The notes: a model not told the origin generated them from the letters alone. DNA of 64,000 bases from Symsagittifera roscoffensis (GCF_963678635.1 NC_087067.1:39888379-39952378); one strand, 5' to 3'. Counted from the first letter of the stretch, positions 1 to 11,535 are shown. Numbers and translations are program-made.

Positions 1-1
1 T

Positions 2-112
2 GTCGCAGGAGCAAATGATGTTTTCTCTGGTGCTGCGAACGGTGACGGATACACAGGGATGCTAGAGGGCACTGCAATTTTTGATGGAGATTTGGAAGGC
101 AGTGAATATTAG
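2..112 (+). CDS. C-terminal end of an unidentified protein (3' part of a gene cut by the window edge)
   Basis: An open frame runs from base 2 to a TAG at 110-112 and encodes 36 residues rich in Gly, Ala, Asp and Glu (it ends FDGDLEGSEY). The coding part begins outside the window, so neither start nor acceptor can be seen. The composition is protein-like and unlike the AT-rich sequence that follows, which is why I take it as a real last exon. I do not recognise the family. The frame is short, so chance openness cannot be excluded. Confidence 0.4.
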   Translation, partial: VAGANDVFSGAANGDGYTGMLEGTAIFDGDLEGSEY

Positions 113-275
113 CTTTCAGCGTTTGACATTTTACTTGAATCCGTACATTTTTACTAGATTCAGATGAAAAATGAGATATGCAACTAATATTGAGCACAAG
201 ATTAGGATGAACTAATTTCAATTTAATGGCCTAGCTCCCCTTAAAATTGTCTAATTGTTAATGACGTCTAATTGT

Positions 276-334
276 TAATGAAGGCTTCACTGATAAGAAC
301 TACAGCGCAGTTCCTATCAGTGAAGCCGTCATTA
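276..334. other. 59-nt near-perfect hairpin
   Basis: Arms 276-301 and 309-334 are complementary at 24 of 26 positions around a 7-base loop (ACAGCGC). A 17-bp direct repeat containing GTCTAATTGTTAATGA sits just upstream (about 249-280). Size and pairing resemble a small-RNA precursor, but a decayed foldback element would look the same. Confidence 0.6.
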
Positions 335-646
335 TCAGTGACACATAAGTCCTGCATCAGGAAAATTGTCATAAGCGAATTCCTGAACCAAGGCTTATTT
401 CATTTCAACTATTCAATCGCTCTTCAGTTCAGTCATATTAGAGTCTTTCATCCATGTCATCTTGCTAGGTAGAACTTTCCGGGTAAAGGAAAAAGTGCAA
501 GTCCTCGATGCTGTCACTTCCATCTGGGAAAGTGCTATAATTTTGTAATTAAACAGCCATTGGTGCGTAAAGATTGGCCGGAAAGTGGTCTGATTGGCCG
601 GAAAGTGCCATCTTTAGCGCCCCAGAGAAAATAAAACGCAGCAGCA

Positions 647-1084
647 TTGAACGTAAGAAAATTCCACGAACGCAATGATGCTTGTGCCAACAGCAGAAGG
701 CGGAAATCGAGAAAAGAGAAGCTTTCGTTAAGCCCCAGACAGCTGCACAGGGACTCGATGGTATTTTTCGAACATGCTGGGAGTGTCAAAAAAGGGATTG
801 TCATAATCAACGACCCTTTCGTGGCCAAGGACACAGTTCGTTTGGTCGACAAACCTCAAGATGTTGCGTAAAATGGACCACCAGGCAGTGGCAGTTTATA
901 CTTCAAGTACTCCGATTTGAGAAACGAATCACTAGCCGAAACCATGAAACGAGTCGGAGAATCACTGCCAGACGATTTCATCAAATTCATGATAAAGGAT
1001 GCTGAGAAACCTAGACCCGAAAAAAAAACCTCAGAGCCCAAGTCTAAAAAAATAAGGAGGAAAGACCGCAGGAAGATATTTTGA
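647..1084 (+). pseudogene. Basic-protein ORF interrupted by one stop codon
   Basis: One frame runs from about 629 to a TGA at 1082-1084 and is broken only by a TAA at 869-871. It has no ATG before an internal Met near 757. Before the stop it reads as an Arg/Lys-rich stretch followed by a hydrophobic segment (VKKGIVIINDPFVAKDTVRL). After it comes a helical stretch ending in a strongly basic tail (KSKKIRRKDRRKIF). Such a tail suggests a nuclear or nucleic-acid-binding protein or a retroelement fragment, but no family is recognised. Two copies of GATTGGCCGGAAAGTG lie just upstream (about 570-610). It could also be a last exon with a sequencing error at the stop. Confidence 0.3.
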
Positions 1085-1910
1085 GTCGCCTTGATTGACT
1101 TGAGTCGCCAGAAAATGACATCTCCATGAAGTTTTCTCCAGGCATCAATGGTGTAATACAGATAAATTTATCTTATAACGAATCAAATGCATAATTAACC
1201 CACCCACTTCTCAAACTTATCCAACTTCTTTGATAATCTTTATATATGATCATTAATTTCATCTGATATCCTGAAAATTTAGTGCATTCAATTTGTACGG
1301 ATGCAACTAATTGTTAGTATTATCGGTATTATAATTTCTCGTATTCTAATTACACACCGTATTCTAATTTGAGATTGAAGCTAGGATCGCTTATCTTGCG
1401 CGCCGGAGAAAAGCTCCGTGTCGATTATTTGAAATTCGATTGCACGAGCATTTGCTGAGAAACGAGCTCAATCGAAAAGTGGCGGAGCTTGCAGAAGAAT
1501 ATTTATTGATATTTAGCTGCTAGTTTCAATTTCGATATTTTTCCGAAAACAATAAGGATTTCTTTTCTTGTGTTTGTTTTTAGAAGTAAATTAGCTGCAA
1601 TTTGAGTGATATCACCCACCCAATTAGCCAAACTTTGCAAAGTTTTTGGCAATAAAATCTAAAATCTAAAGATGCATTGGCTTGACGGGTAAAGAACAGG
1701 GCAAACTTTCAAATTGGTTCAAGCTACACCAGTAGCTGGAACAGGCCATTGGTTTGTCATCCAAACAGTGTGCTGCTAAGTTTTTGGGTAGTATAATCTC
1801 AGGACTTTTTGGATGCCATCAAACTTGGGATTCTGTGCTTTTGGGAAAATGGGATTTGTTGCCAGCAAAAAATGAACGTTCAGACTCAAAACTGCTTCCT
1901 TATTAACGCT
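1085..1910. other. AT-rich sequence without a recognisable gene
   Basis: No open frame of interest. A GC-richer patch at about 1390-1495 can fold imperfectly (AAGCTCCG pairs with CGGAGCTT). Confidence 0.4.
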
Positions 1911-2222
1911 TATGCAAATTAACGCTTTTTATAACAACTGTTGCTTTGCATTAGATTGCTAAAACTATCGTTCAATATCAGGTCATTTGGCCTAGCGGGT
2001 AAGACACCGCCAATAAAATCGCATTTCAGGAGTTCGCGCCCAAGCCGGAGTTTTTTTACTAGCCTAGATTTAGCTAATTTCTGATCACAATTAAAATGAG
2101 AAATAAAGAATTTTAAGAAAATTGCTTTATTTTAACATTTCAAAAAGAGTTTCTGACCAGAAATTAGATTGGATATAAAACATTTCAGGTCAGAAATAAA
2201 GAATTTTCTCGGTACGGGAGTT
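1911..2222 (+). repeat. tRNA-like CCCGTACC-family repeat, copy 1 (5'-truncated)
   Basis: It is homologous to the repeats at 5726-6190 and 34935-35437 (both minus). It contains a pol III A-box-like stretch (TGGCCTAGCGGGTAAGAC, about 1988-2005), a poor B box (AGTTCGCGCCC), the shared core TAGCTAATTTCTGATCA, and ends CTCGGTACGGGA near 2222. The GGTACGGG end matches the other copies. The 5' half seen in copy 2 is missing. Confidence 0.6.
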
Positions 2223-2542
2223 AATCTTTCAGTTTAAATTGTGGAAATTTAGTCCGTTGAACCCTCCATGCGTTTACGAGCTAAATGTTGAAAAGGGAAT
2301 CTGAAGATTTAAAACTGTCGAAAATTCATAACCAGAGTTACAGCAAAGGGAGGGTCGGATTTTAATCCAAAAATAAGTTGCAAATAGTTTTAAGCAAGAT
2401 ATTAGCTTTCAGTTTGATTACCTCTGACACAGGGATGTATTATTTTTGTTCAATTGCAAAACGGTTTTTTCTTTTTTCAAGAGAGGACAGCAGAAAAGCA
2501 AGTAAGGAAATCAATAACAAGTAGACAAACACCGTGTTGAAG

Positions 2543-2663
2543 TTGCAGACATAGTGGCAGTAACCGTTTTTTTTTTTGATATGTATATGTCGCAAGATGC
2601 CTTACGTGCTATTATACGACATAGCCATCAAAAGACAACTGCTACTGCCACTATAACTGCAAG
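2543..2663. repeat. Foldback (hairpin) sequence
   Basis: TTGCAGACATAGTGGCAGTA at 2543-2562 is nearly the reverse complement of TACTGCCACTATAACTGCAA at 2643-2662. Between them lie an inner inverted pair ATGTCG/CGACAT and a long T run. It may be a decayed MITE; no target duplication was found. Confidence 0.55.
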
Positions 2664-3887
2664 CTGTAAGAAAAAAAAATCAATTTAAAACTATGGGATA
2701 TAAATTCAGGTGGCACTAATCATACACCTGCTAAACAATAAATAATTTCTAAAACATTTTTTTTTTCAAATTCTACAGGCCGTGGGGAATTTTTTTCAAT
2801 AATGGCATTAGAATGGCGTTAGTATGGCATAATTTTTAACGTGTTTTGTTGTTTTTGGCCTAATTTTAGTTAAAAGGACTAATTTTACAGAAAAAAAAGA
2901 CACGTAACAAAACTTGAAAAGCATTTTGAAAAAAAAAGTTTGAAATGAAACATATAGTAATAATTTAAAGATGCAAGCTGCTACTAGGATCTCAATGATA
3001 ATATTTAGACCTTTATCTGTTTGTAAAGCCATTTGAATTTAACAATAATTTATGTAAATTTAACATATTAATTTCCCAACGGTCGCCGACACCATACAAG
3101 AATATTCGAGCTAGTAATAAACTTAGATATCAATTTCGTTCTGTTCAAATAATATTGTTCTATCGGGCATCAGCTCGGTTACTGCAAACTTAAATTAAAA
3201 CATAACAAAATTACAGTATTTACTTAAGTGGCAATTATAACTATTTGAATTTAGTAAGTAGTTGAATGAGTGCGGTATGGATTACCACTGGGCATATCTG
3301 TATATTACTCTTTTCTTTTTTTCTGTTATTTTCTTTTGTATCATCCAGGAACATGTATGTTGCAGTTCAGGACAGATATGCGATCTCACAACGAATGGAT
3401 TAACTCTGGGCATATCTGTAATTTTCCTTTATTTCTGCACAGAACTTATCTTGACAACAATCCGCGTGTTCTATAACTTCTATAACCAACAAAGTTCAAT
3501 TTTCAGCTCAATTTGCATTAGGACGACAGTGAAAATAAATTTGAAAAAAATATATTATAGAGTTATTTTGAGATTTTCCAAAGAAATTTGAGAGTTCTTG
3601 ATAAATTTTGTGTGAAACTGATCAAAATTTTATCCTGTTTCAATACAATATGCAACCTATAATCTAAATGAACTATACTTATTATGACCGCATAAGCTTT
3701 GAACTTCTACCGAGTTCACAAATTTTAGTTTGACTCCAGCTTGAAAAACAACTAAAGCCATTAAAAAAACCAAAAATCAATTACAAAGGTTTTTTTTGGT
3801 TTTTTTTTTGCAGAAGATTTTGCACTTGCAGTTCTGTCTTTGCTGATAAATTCAAATCCGTCCAAAATTGAAGGTCTTTTTCGTTCC
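2664..3887. other. AT-rich sequence, no gene recognised
   Basis: Open frames here are short and of low-complexity composition. A short direct repeat around CTGGGCATATCTGTA occurs near 3290 and 3408. Confidence 0.4.
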
Positions 3888-4495
3888 GACGTTCAAAAAA
3901 AGATAACCAAGTATTTGTGCTCGCGGTGGTTTTTCTCTTCAAACATTGAATTCAAAAAAGGTTTCTGACTTGTGATCCTTTTTGCGAAAAGTTACGAGTG
4001 TTTGAAAAGTGCGAGTTTGGTCAACTTGGGATGATTATCGAGCGATATACTCTTTGCTTTAACGCGTAATCAGCTATTAAATCCGACTCCAAAATTGTTC
4101 CAACTGCAATTGAGTTCTATAATAAATTTAAAAATTTTATGATTCGGATTTTTTATTCGAGAAACTTTCGCCCCATACGCTTTCCCAGTAAATAAAGATG
4201 ACCTTAGTGGCTAGTAACGTATTATTAACACCAATTATTTTGCCTAACTGTTCCGACTTTCGAAGATTGTAATAAACATATACATTCGGAGTGGTTTTTG
4301 TTATTCAGACCGTATGCCGAAAGAATGTGTCACTTGGGAGATCGATTCTTAGACATGAGATCGTTTCGAAATGAATTGAGGCAAATTTAATGGTTTTGTT
4401 GATTCCAGATATGATTCAAATTTTCAAACAAAACCTATTTCTGATGAGTTGATGGTCAGGCGGAACATTCAGGGCGTTGCTCTTACACCAGCAGT
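3888..4495 (-). repeat. Family P element(s), rearranged, inverted
   Basis: On the minus strand 4495-4455 matches the family P start (GCCCTGAATGTTCCG), and 4320-4246 matches its end (CTTCGAAAGTCGGAACA). A second P end with most of the 3' half lies at about 4115-3888 (CCACCGCGAGCACAAATA, then GTCGGAAC). The internal TTACGCGTTAA and ATATCGCTCGATAAT motifs are recognisable. This is either two overlapping relics or one element with a duplicated end. Confidence 0.5.
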
Positions 4496-5725
4496 CATAT
4501 TTCCTTGTATAAAGATTTAAGATGTGATTTAAAAGCCGCTTTTCTTTTAGAAGCACGAAAGATAATGCGTGTTATTGCACCCCAATTATTCAAATTTTCA
4601 ACCCCCATATTTTTTCGAAAAATAATCACTAAAAAAAGGTATTTTTTTTTGCTTAGGGTATCAATGATTTTCAGAAAGATGGTGATTTAACGAATTGGGC
4701 ATAAAGCTTGAATTCAATGAAAATCAAGGCGCTACCTCGAAAAAAAAACTAAAAACACTTGTTAAGAACATTTAATAAAAAAGTTTACTGCGAAAGGAAC
4801 TCTGAATTATTAAAAATATCAGTAAAATAAACGCATTTAATCTAGATTACAACGATCAGCAAAAAATCTTCTTTTTTTATCAAATTCAACATAATGAGTT
4901 GATAACGATAAACTGAAGAAAAAAAATCTTTTTCAGGGGATCTCATCGTAACAGCAATTACGGCCTTTTAAATATTTCAAAGCTTTTGGGTTTTATAGAA
5001 AATTTGCAGGTCCCTAAAGCGCCTACATAACGCTAAATAAAGTTTCACCAATTTTTTTGAAAAATTGAAAAACGTTTTTCAGGCACGTAATTACACCACT
5101 TAAAAGTTATTTGAAAGAAAAAGTTGTGTTTATACTCCCTTGTTGCGGTTAATTTGAAAATTTTTTGGAAAGTATGTTCGGTTGAAACGTGGTAATTTAT
5201 TATTCTATAATTTTTGAAAACGAGTATATGAGTATAACAGGGGTATAAAATAAAATATGAAATCGTTGCATAAAAATATCATAAATTAGATATAAAATAT
5301 CATTAAGAGTACTACTCTAGTTCGTATAGGAAGCGTTTTGTTCTTTTTTTTGTGAATATTTAAACTTTCGAATTTCTATTTTGAAAAAGCCGTTTTTTCG
5401 GTTCAACTAATTTGTCTGTGTTATGGGTCGAGCGCATTCTTATGCTTCTGCTATTTTTCCTAGAAAGCTTTTAACTTCTAGCTCCATTGAAATTTCATTG
5501 TCAATGATCACACCTGAATACTTAACTTGAATTTTCTGTGGTTGTAGTCTCTGCTAATTCCATCATTTGCATTTCTTAGCTTGGTTTCATTCTTTTTAAA
5601 TTTTTTTTAAACAGTTCAAACCGTCTCCTTTAGTTCTTTTTTATGCTGTCTTTTAGTTCTTTTAATTCTGGTTTTTAAACAGTTCAAGTTGTCTTCTTTA
5701 GCCTTAGCTTAGTTTGTCTCTTTTA
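4496..5725. other. AT-rich sequence, no gene recognised
   Basis: Only short low-complexity frames. A short direct repeat around TAAACAGTTCAA with TCTTTAG occurs at about 5608-5700. Confidence 0.4.
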
Positions 5726-6190
5726 GTCCCCGTACCGAAAAAACTCTTTTCTTGCTGACCTGGAATACTTTATATCTAATCTAATTTTCTGTTCAGAAAT
5801 TATTTGTGAAATGTTTTTTAAAAAAGTAAGGATTTTCCTAAATTTCTTTAATTCTGATCAGAAATTAGCTATTTCTACCAAGAAAAAACTCAGGCTTGGG
5901 TGCAAAATCCTGACCTGCTAATTTTTTGGCATTTTCTTAACCGCTAGGCTAGATGACCTGATACTGAATGATAGTTTTAGCAATCTAAAGCAAAGCAACA
6001 CTTGTTACAATCTAATGCAAAGCAACACTTGTTATACGCAGTGAACTGATTTCTGATTATTTCTTTCCAGAAATTGTTTAATTCTAAACTAAGAAAGAAA
6101 TAGATCATTAATGTACAAAAAATAGAAAAAATTTAGCTGGGTAATTATTAAACATTTCTATCTAGAAAAACAGCCATCGCTGGGTACGGA
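5726..6190 (-). repeat. tRNA-like CCCGTACC-family repeat, copy 2
   Basis: It is bounded by CCCGTACC (5726) and GGGTACGGA (6190), an inverted pair. On the minus strand the middle holds a good pol III A box, TAGCCTAGCGGTTAAGA (about 5955-5939), a decayed B-box region, and the core TTCTGATCAGAATTAAAG. A short internal tandem repeat of CAAAGCAACACTTGTTA lies near 5990-6035. It looks like a tRNA-derived SINE-type repeat with inverted ends. Confidence 0.65.
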
Positions 6191-6638
6191 TCTTTTTTAG
6201 TCCTGTTTTTTAAACAGTTCAAATTTTTTTCTGTAAAGTTTTTTGAAAAATAGAACCGAAAATCACAAATGGAAAAAACTCAGAACAATGCAGTACAAAA
6301 AAAATATCATCGAAGTTAAATTAGATATCGCTTTAAAAAATGTGTATCAGTTTTACTTTGTGATTTAGTGACAATTTATTAGGTTCTAGTGACTTCATTT
6401 TTTGAATGCTCGTTATTTCTTTTCTGTAATTTACTCGCTGCTGAATGCAATCAAAACTTTAATGTCCCTGAACAAACGCATCACTTCAAGTTCCATTTGT
6501 CTGGGGAAGTTCGTCTAAACAGGGACTGCATACCATCTTTTAGGCCTCCAGTGCCAGTAGTTTTGTTTTCTGGGCAATCCGGTTGAAGCAGCTATTTGTT
6601 GGTCCAGATCATCGGAGGGGAGGGTAAAAATTTATTGC
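6191..6638. other. Sequence left of the LTR element, no firm gene
   Basis: A plus frame at 6389-6586 has a hydrophobic start but no ATG, so it is not called as a gene. The LTR retrotransposon inserted at 6638/15005, with imperfect 5-bp flanks ATTGC and AATGC. Confidence 0.4.
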
Positions 6639-6975
6639 TGTTAAAAAATTAGGATAAAACTCGTTGTTGATTAAGATTGGATAACTTAAACTATGACTAG
6701 TTTAAGAAGGTGATTGATTAAGATTCCTACAAGTTAGTTGTAGGCTTTTATCTAAGACTAAATAAAAGACTGTGGTATCTATCTAAAGTAAAAGATGTTA
6801 AAAAGGTTGAATTAGTTTCAGATGATTTGTTGCATATCGAACATGATAGTGAACAAATTCTAAATCTACCAAAAGCCGTTGCGCTTTTGGCAGGTGTTTT
6901 AAATTAGTATGGTAAAGGTCACCGCTAAGTATAGCTCAGAGGTTAAACGGTCAACATTAAATAACACATTTTACA
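6639..6975 (-). repeat. 3' LTR of the gypsy element
   Basis: 337 bp with TG...CA ends. In element orientation it starts TGTAAAATGTG at 6975 and follows the polypurine tract directly. Pairing with 14669-15004 is end to end. Confidence 0.9.
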
Positions 6976-6983
6976 TTCCCCGC
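6976..6983 (-). promoter_or_regulatory. Polypurine tract
   Basis: On the minus strand GCGGGGAA lies immediately before the 3' LTR TG, where plus-strand DNA synthesis is primed. It contains one pyrimidine and is short. Confidence 0.7.
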
Positions 6984-7290
6984 GAAAATTTATTTATAAC
7001 CTATCACTTTCGCCACGCAAATGAAATGTTTTGGCGCTGGGGTGAATGAGCGGGTAGGCTGGTCGGGCAAGACCCCACAGAAGGGCCCGATGGGCAAGAA
7101 GATAGCATTATAAAAAGCACCGTGAACCATAATAGCATCTTCCATAATAGCGAAAACTTATCTATAGCCCATTACTTTCGCCACACAAAAGAAATGTTTT
7201 GGCGCTGGGCTAGAATGAGCGGGTAGGCTGGTCAGGGGAAACCCCACAGAATGGCCCGATTGACAAGAGGGTAGCACTATAATGGATAGG
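6982..7290. repeat. 168-bp tandem duplication in the 3' noncoding part of the gypsy element
   Basis: Units begin at 6982 (GCGAAAATTTATTTATAACC) and 7150 (GCGAAAACTTATCTATAGCC). They share TTTTGGCGCTGG and GAGCGGGTAGGCTGGTC, with scattered substitutions. Confidence 0.8.
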
Positions 7291-7568
7291 TCGAATATTT
7301 ATCCAGTGGTGACACCCAATGGGTGAGAGAAGGATTTAGCAGCAGTGAAAGCGAGGTTATAAGGCTCAAATTAAAATTTATAGTGGTACCAGAAATAATC
7401 CAATTTTAGCGTATTATGCCAGCACTATTGTTTTAGCTCTAAATGCGTTAAAGTGTTACGCAGGGTTCGACAGTAAGCAAAATACTAGGATACTAAAAAG
7501 TTTGTTTTAATGGAGTTTCTGAAAATTTCTGAGAATTTTAATAGCAAAGTGACTAATCTTCAATACTT

Positions 7569-9059
7569 CTAATTTGCGTCCCGATTTGCAGCTCTGTTAA
7601 TCGTCCATCTCCTTAACTCCTCAAGCGTCATTGGCCGTCCTAAGAGTTCTATCGCCGAAATGATAGAGGGAGTGTTCAGCCAGTCCGGATCGAGTAAAAT
7701 GGGTGAAGATGTTGATAAAACAGTTTCGGAGGGTAGGCCCGATGGGTTGAATTGGGTGGTGCAGACCTCAGGACTGAATTTGACCTTGTTGCGTGGAGTA
7801 TTTTGATTAGCTGTTACTGAGGACTTTGTATCACTCGGATACTCGAAGCTTTCTTCCAGCAAATAAACTGTTGTGGGATGCGATGATGAGGGTGGTGTCA
7901 AGGTTGTCAAGTCCACAATGTCAACTTGATGGCTCTCCATTTCGGCAGAGGTTGCTTCTATCATTGGGTAGGCTGGGGAAGTATTTGCTGAACTGAATGT
8001 TGGCTCGTCTGAATTTTCGTCTGTTAAGTCGACTACGCTGGTAAACACTCTCTCACCCAACATCTTTGGGGGCTGTCTATTTCGCATGGGTCTAGTGTTC
8101 TGTCGTGTATAGATCTCAGGCAGTTTCTTCGAGGGCGGTGATTTCACCGGAGATGACGCTTTCCTCTTGGCTGTGCCGGACAGTTTCGGTTTTTTCTTGA
8201 TACGGTCAGAGTCTAATTGCTGATTTTCCGCCTCTGACATGGCAACCGGCTCGACACTCTTCTCGGTCGGTTGCCCTCCAGGATTCTCCGGAGGAAACGG
8301 CGTTTCTTGGTTCACTTTCTCGGCCTCCTCATTAGTGTCCAGGAAAACCAGCTGCGGGGTCACCTGTGGGTCCCTATCATTGTCGCCTGAATCCAGGTCG
8401 ATCAGCGGAATCTTATCCATATCTACTCTCTGTTCGGCCTGATCCGGCAATTCTGGCTTAAGGTCTGTTCGGTCGAAAATTGGATGTTCCTTTGGTTTTG
8501 CATATTCAAGTGACGTTTTGGACTTAAGTTCTTTTAACGAAATTAGATCGCTAGCGTTGTCGTCTGAAATGTCTTCATTTGGGTAATTCGTCGCTCCAAG
8601 TTCATTTTCGCAAATTTTACGGTGGTCGGGTTTACCCGACGGGCTTGATTCTTGGTCGCTTTCGGGGCCTATTGGAAATCTTAGTCTTTTCCTCTGTTCT
8701 TCTTCCTCTCTATGAAGAGTCTCTCTAGAGCTATTCATGGCCGCGTTCCGCCTCGCTATATCAAGCTCTTCAAATTTCGACTGAAGGTTCCTTTTCTTTT
8801 GCGTCGCTCTTGAACTTTTAAACCCGACATTTCTCTGCGGTTTCGCAGTCTTCCTCAGTCCCTTTGTTGCGTAGAATTTAACTAATTGGTCTCTTTTTCT
8901 CGGGCTGGGTTTCTTCTGAGTGGATTGTCTTTTGATAGCTAAATCAGATTTACGCATTACTTTACCATTTTTTAAGGTAACTGTGTGGTCTGACTCCCTT
9001 ACAATTTCATCCTTGAGTACTCTATAGAATGGTTCACTCTTCGATCTTTCTTGAACTTT
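7569..9059 (-). pseudogene. Pol C-terminal tail (after integrase), long disordered extension
   Basis: The frame continues from the integrase C-terminal domain through a TGA at about 9058-9060 and stays open to the TAG at 7569. Just after the stop it reads VQERSKSEPFYRVLKDE and HTVTLKNGKVMRKSDL, an SH3-like or GPY-type integrase ending that normally contacts DNA. From there about 450 residues are rich in Lys/Arg, then in Asp, Glu, Ser and Pro, with a late basic stretch TRQNTRPMRNRQPPK that recurs in gypsy Pol tails. There is no signal peptide or transmembrane segment, so it is not an envelope protein. The tail is unusually long; its role is unknown. Confidence 0.75.
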
Positions 9060-10409
9060 TCAATAAATAGTGGTCTTACCCGGCGGGTTGTTCAGTAATG
9101 AGTCCTTTATGCCCAAGGCATCTCGTTTTTCTGCACTTGAGAGCACTTTTACTGGGGAGCCAGCACTGGTTGGGACGTGCCTCACTGCATTGGAGATATC
9201 ATCAGAGGATGAGGAGTTCTCGTCTAAGTCTCCGTCTTCTATATCGTCAGGGGCGTCCCAGTCGTGTCTTCGTTCCCGCCTCATGAGTTTTCTGCCCTTA
9301 TCTATGCATAACAAAGTTTTGTTCCAATCATGTTTATTTGAAGAGGGTGACTTGACTAGATTATGCCAGATGGTGTTTGGGGATCTACCGAAGTGTGCTT
9401 CGAAAGGAGAACAGTTAAGCGACTGTTGAGTTACCGTTCTTAGGCATTTTATTATTTTCAGAAGTGCAGATTCTAGCGATGGCTTTGTGCGTTTTTATGC
9501 CATAACCAAGAGCCTTTCCTTAATGGTTCTGATTAAGCGCTCAACTAATCCAGTGGCTCTTTGGTCACCCACTGGGCTAAATATCACCTTTATGTTATGT
9601 TCATGGCAAAATTCTCTAACTTCCTTGGAGATAAAACCAGATCCCTGATCTGTTCTGATGGTTCTAGGTATCCCATATAGAGCTATGTATTTACTAAGAA
9701 AGTTTAAGATAGATTTTGCCGATGTGCTGGATGTTATTTGAGCAGATGGGAATTTTGAAAATCTATTCACACATACCAAAATGTATTTTTTTATTCCCCA
9801 TACTAGAGGTAACGGACCGGCGAAATCTAATTCTATTTCTTGGTTTGGTTTTTCGACCGTTGGGAGTTTCCCTAGGGTATTATGGTTTGAAAGAGGTTTC
9901 AAGTTTTTACCTGCTTTAACGCACTCAATACAGTTTTCGCCGTGGACTTGGACTTCGCGATAAATTTTCGGCCACCAGATGTATTGAGTTGCCAGACTTT
10001 TCATTGCCAACTGGCCTGGGTGAGCCTCATGTAACCGGTGAACCATTGTCGATCTTAGGCATGCTGTGATAACTAGTCGATTGTCCAGATAAAGACATCC
10101 TCCGCTGACGTGTAGGTTATTTAAGTACGATTTATAGTAATTTCCCAATTGTAAAATATCTTGTTTGCGGTCTTCCTCAATTGCTTTGATTATCTTTTTC
10201 AGAACTAGATCTTGTTTTGATAATAGGGACATAAATTTTGAATCAAATATTTCTGGCCAAGAGAAAGGGAATAAGTTAACTGTTTTCTTCTTAATAGGTG
10301 ATCTTTTTACGGGGTTATCCGACGGGTTACTAGTACTTGGTGTTAAAGTATCCATGTTTTCATTTGTAGAATGTTCTTTCTGTTGATTAGGTTCTAATTG
10401 TTCAGCCAT
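9060..10409 (-). pseudogene. Gypsy integrase, downstream copy
   Basis: Integrase joins the cDNA to host DNA. Reading leftward: a linker starting MAEQLEPNQQKEHS; the H2C2 zinc-binding module (HRLHEAHPGQ ... CIEC); the catalytic core with D in ELDFAGPLPLVWG, D in RTIRTDQGSGF and E in TGLVERLIRTIKERL. After a TAA at 9495-9497 the same frame continues with SLNCSPFEAHFGRSPNT, typical of gypsy integrases, and an acidic stretch. The DD(35)E triad is intact in this copy; the single TAA lies just after the core. The 5' part (9532-10429) repeats the upstream copy. Confidence 0.88.
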
Positions 10410-11327
10410 ATCTTTCAGGATGTTTCAGGATTAAGCGCTCAACTAATCCAGTGGCTCTTTGGTCACCCACTGGGCTAAATATCACCTTTATGTTATGTTC
10501 ATGGCAAAATTCTCTAAGTTTCTTGGAGATAAAACCAGATTCCTGATCTGTTCTGATGGTTCTAGGTATCCCATATAGAGCTATGTATTTACTAAGAAAG
10601 TTTAAGATGGATTTTGCCGATGTGCTGGATGTTATTTGAGCAGATGGGAATTTTGAAAATCTATCCACACATACCAAAATGTATTTTTTTATTCCCCATA
10701 CTAGAGGTAACGGACCGGCGAAATCTAATTCCATTTCTTGGTTTGGTTTTTTGACCGTTGGGAGTTTCCCTAGGGTATTATGGTTTGAAAGAGGTTTCAA
10801 GTTTTTACCTGCTTTAACACACTCAATACAGTTTTCGCCGTGGACTTGGATTTTGCGATATATTTTCGGCCACCAGATGTATTGAGTTGCCAGACTTTTC
10901 ATTGCCAACTGGTCTGGGTGAGCCTCATGTGGAGCACCGGTGGAGCATTGTCGATCTTAGGCATGCTGTGATAACTAGTCGATTGTCCAGATAAAGATAT
11001 CCTCCGCTGACGTGTAGGTTATTTAAGTACGATTTATAGTAATTTCCCAATTGTAAAATATCTTGTTTGCGGTCGTCCTCAATTGCTTTAATTATCTTTT
11101 TCAGAACTAGATCTTGTTTTGATAATAGGGACATAAATTTTGAATCAAATATTTCTGGCCAAGAGAAAGGGAATATGTTAACTGTTTTCTTTTTAATAGG
11201 TGATCTTTTTACGGGGTTATCCGACGGGTTACTAGTACTTGGTCTTAAAGTATCCATGTTTTCATTTGTAGAATGTTCTTTCTGTTGATTAGGTTCTAAT
11301 TGTTCAGCCATATCTTTCAGGATGTTA
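9532..11327. repeat. 898-bp tandem duplication inside pol
   Basis: ATTAAGCGCTCAACTAATCC occurs at 9532 and 10430. The units 9532-10429 and 10430-11327 are almost identical, differing by single substitutions and a small insertion near 10930 that breaks the upstream frame. Each unit carries the linker, zinc-binding module and integrase core. It arose within this copy or its lineage, after the coding region was formed. Confidence 0.92.
10402..11311 (-). pseudogene. Gypsy integrase core, upstream duplicate
   Basis: The same linker and integrase core as at 9532-10409. It is split by a small frameshifting insertion near 10930 (after ITACLRSTM) and ends at the duplication junction, where the glutamate helix runs into unrelated residues. 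Catalytic D residues (ELDFAGPL, RTDQES) and the E of TGLVERLI are present. Because it precedes a second full core, the polyprotein would have contained two integrase cores even without the frameshift. Confidence 0.88.
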
Positions 11328-11535
11328 AAATTTGTTTAAAAAAAAAGTTTTTTTTTTTTTGCAAGATGAATCACAATCTTCCGTACGCGAGTGAGAATTT
11401 TGGCACACTGAAATGTTAGAATAGTTAGCTATAGCTTGGAAAGTTTCAGCGGCGTTAGCAATTCGTTTCTCACGTTCTATTTCTTGGCAGGTCATATGAT
11501 CTGTCGACTGGCCAATCGGAATGCAGAAAGTGACG

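Noticed and set aside
6389-6586. 66-codon plus-strand frame with hydrophobic start
   Set aside because: No ATG, no convincing acceptor/donor pair, no recognisable domain; the frame may be chance openness.
7569-8957. Possible envelope or host gene in the LTR element
   Set aside because: The frame is in phase with integrase through one stop and has no signal peptide or membrane segment, so it is the tail of Pol.
8239-9429. Plus-strand open frames across the retrotransposon
   Set aside because: They are antisense to in-frame Pol sequence with recognisable motifs.
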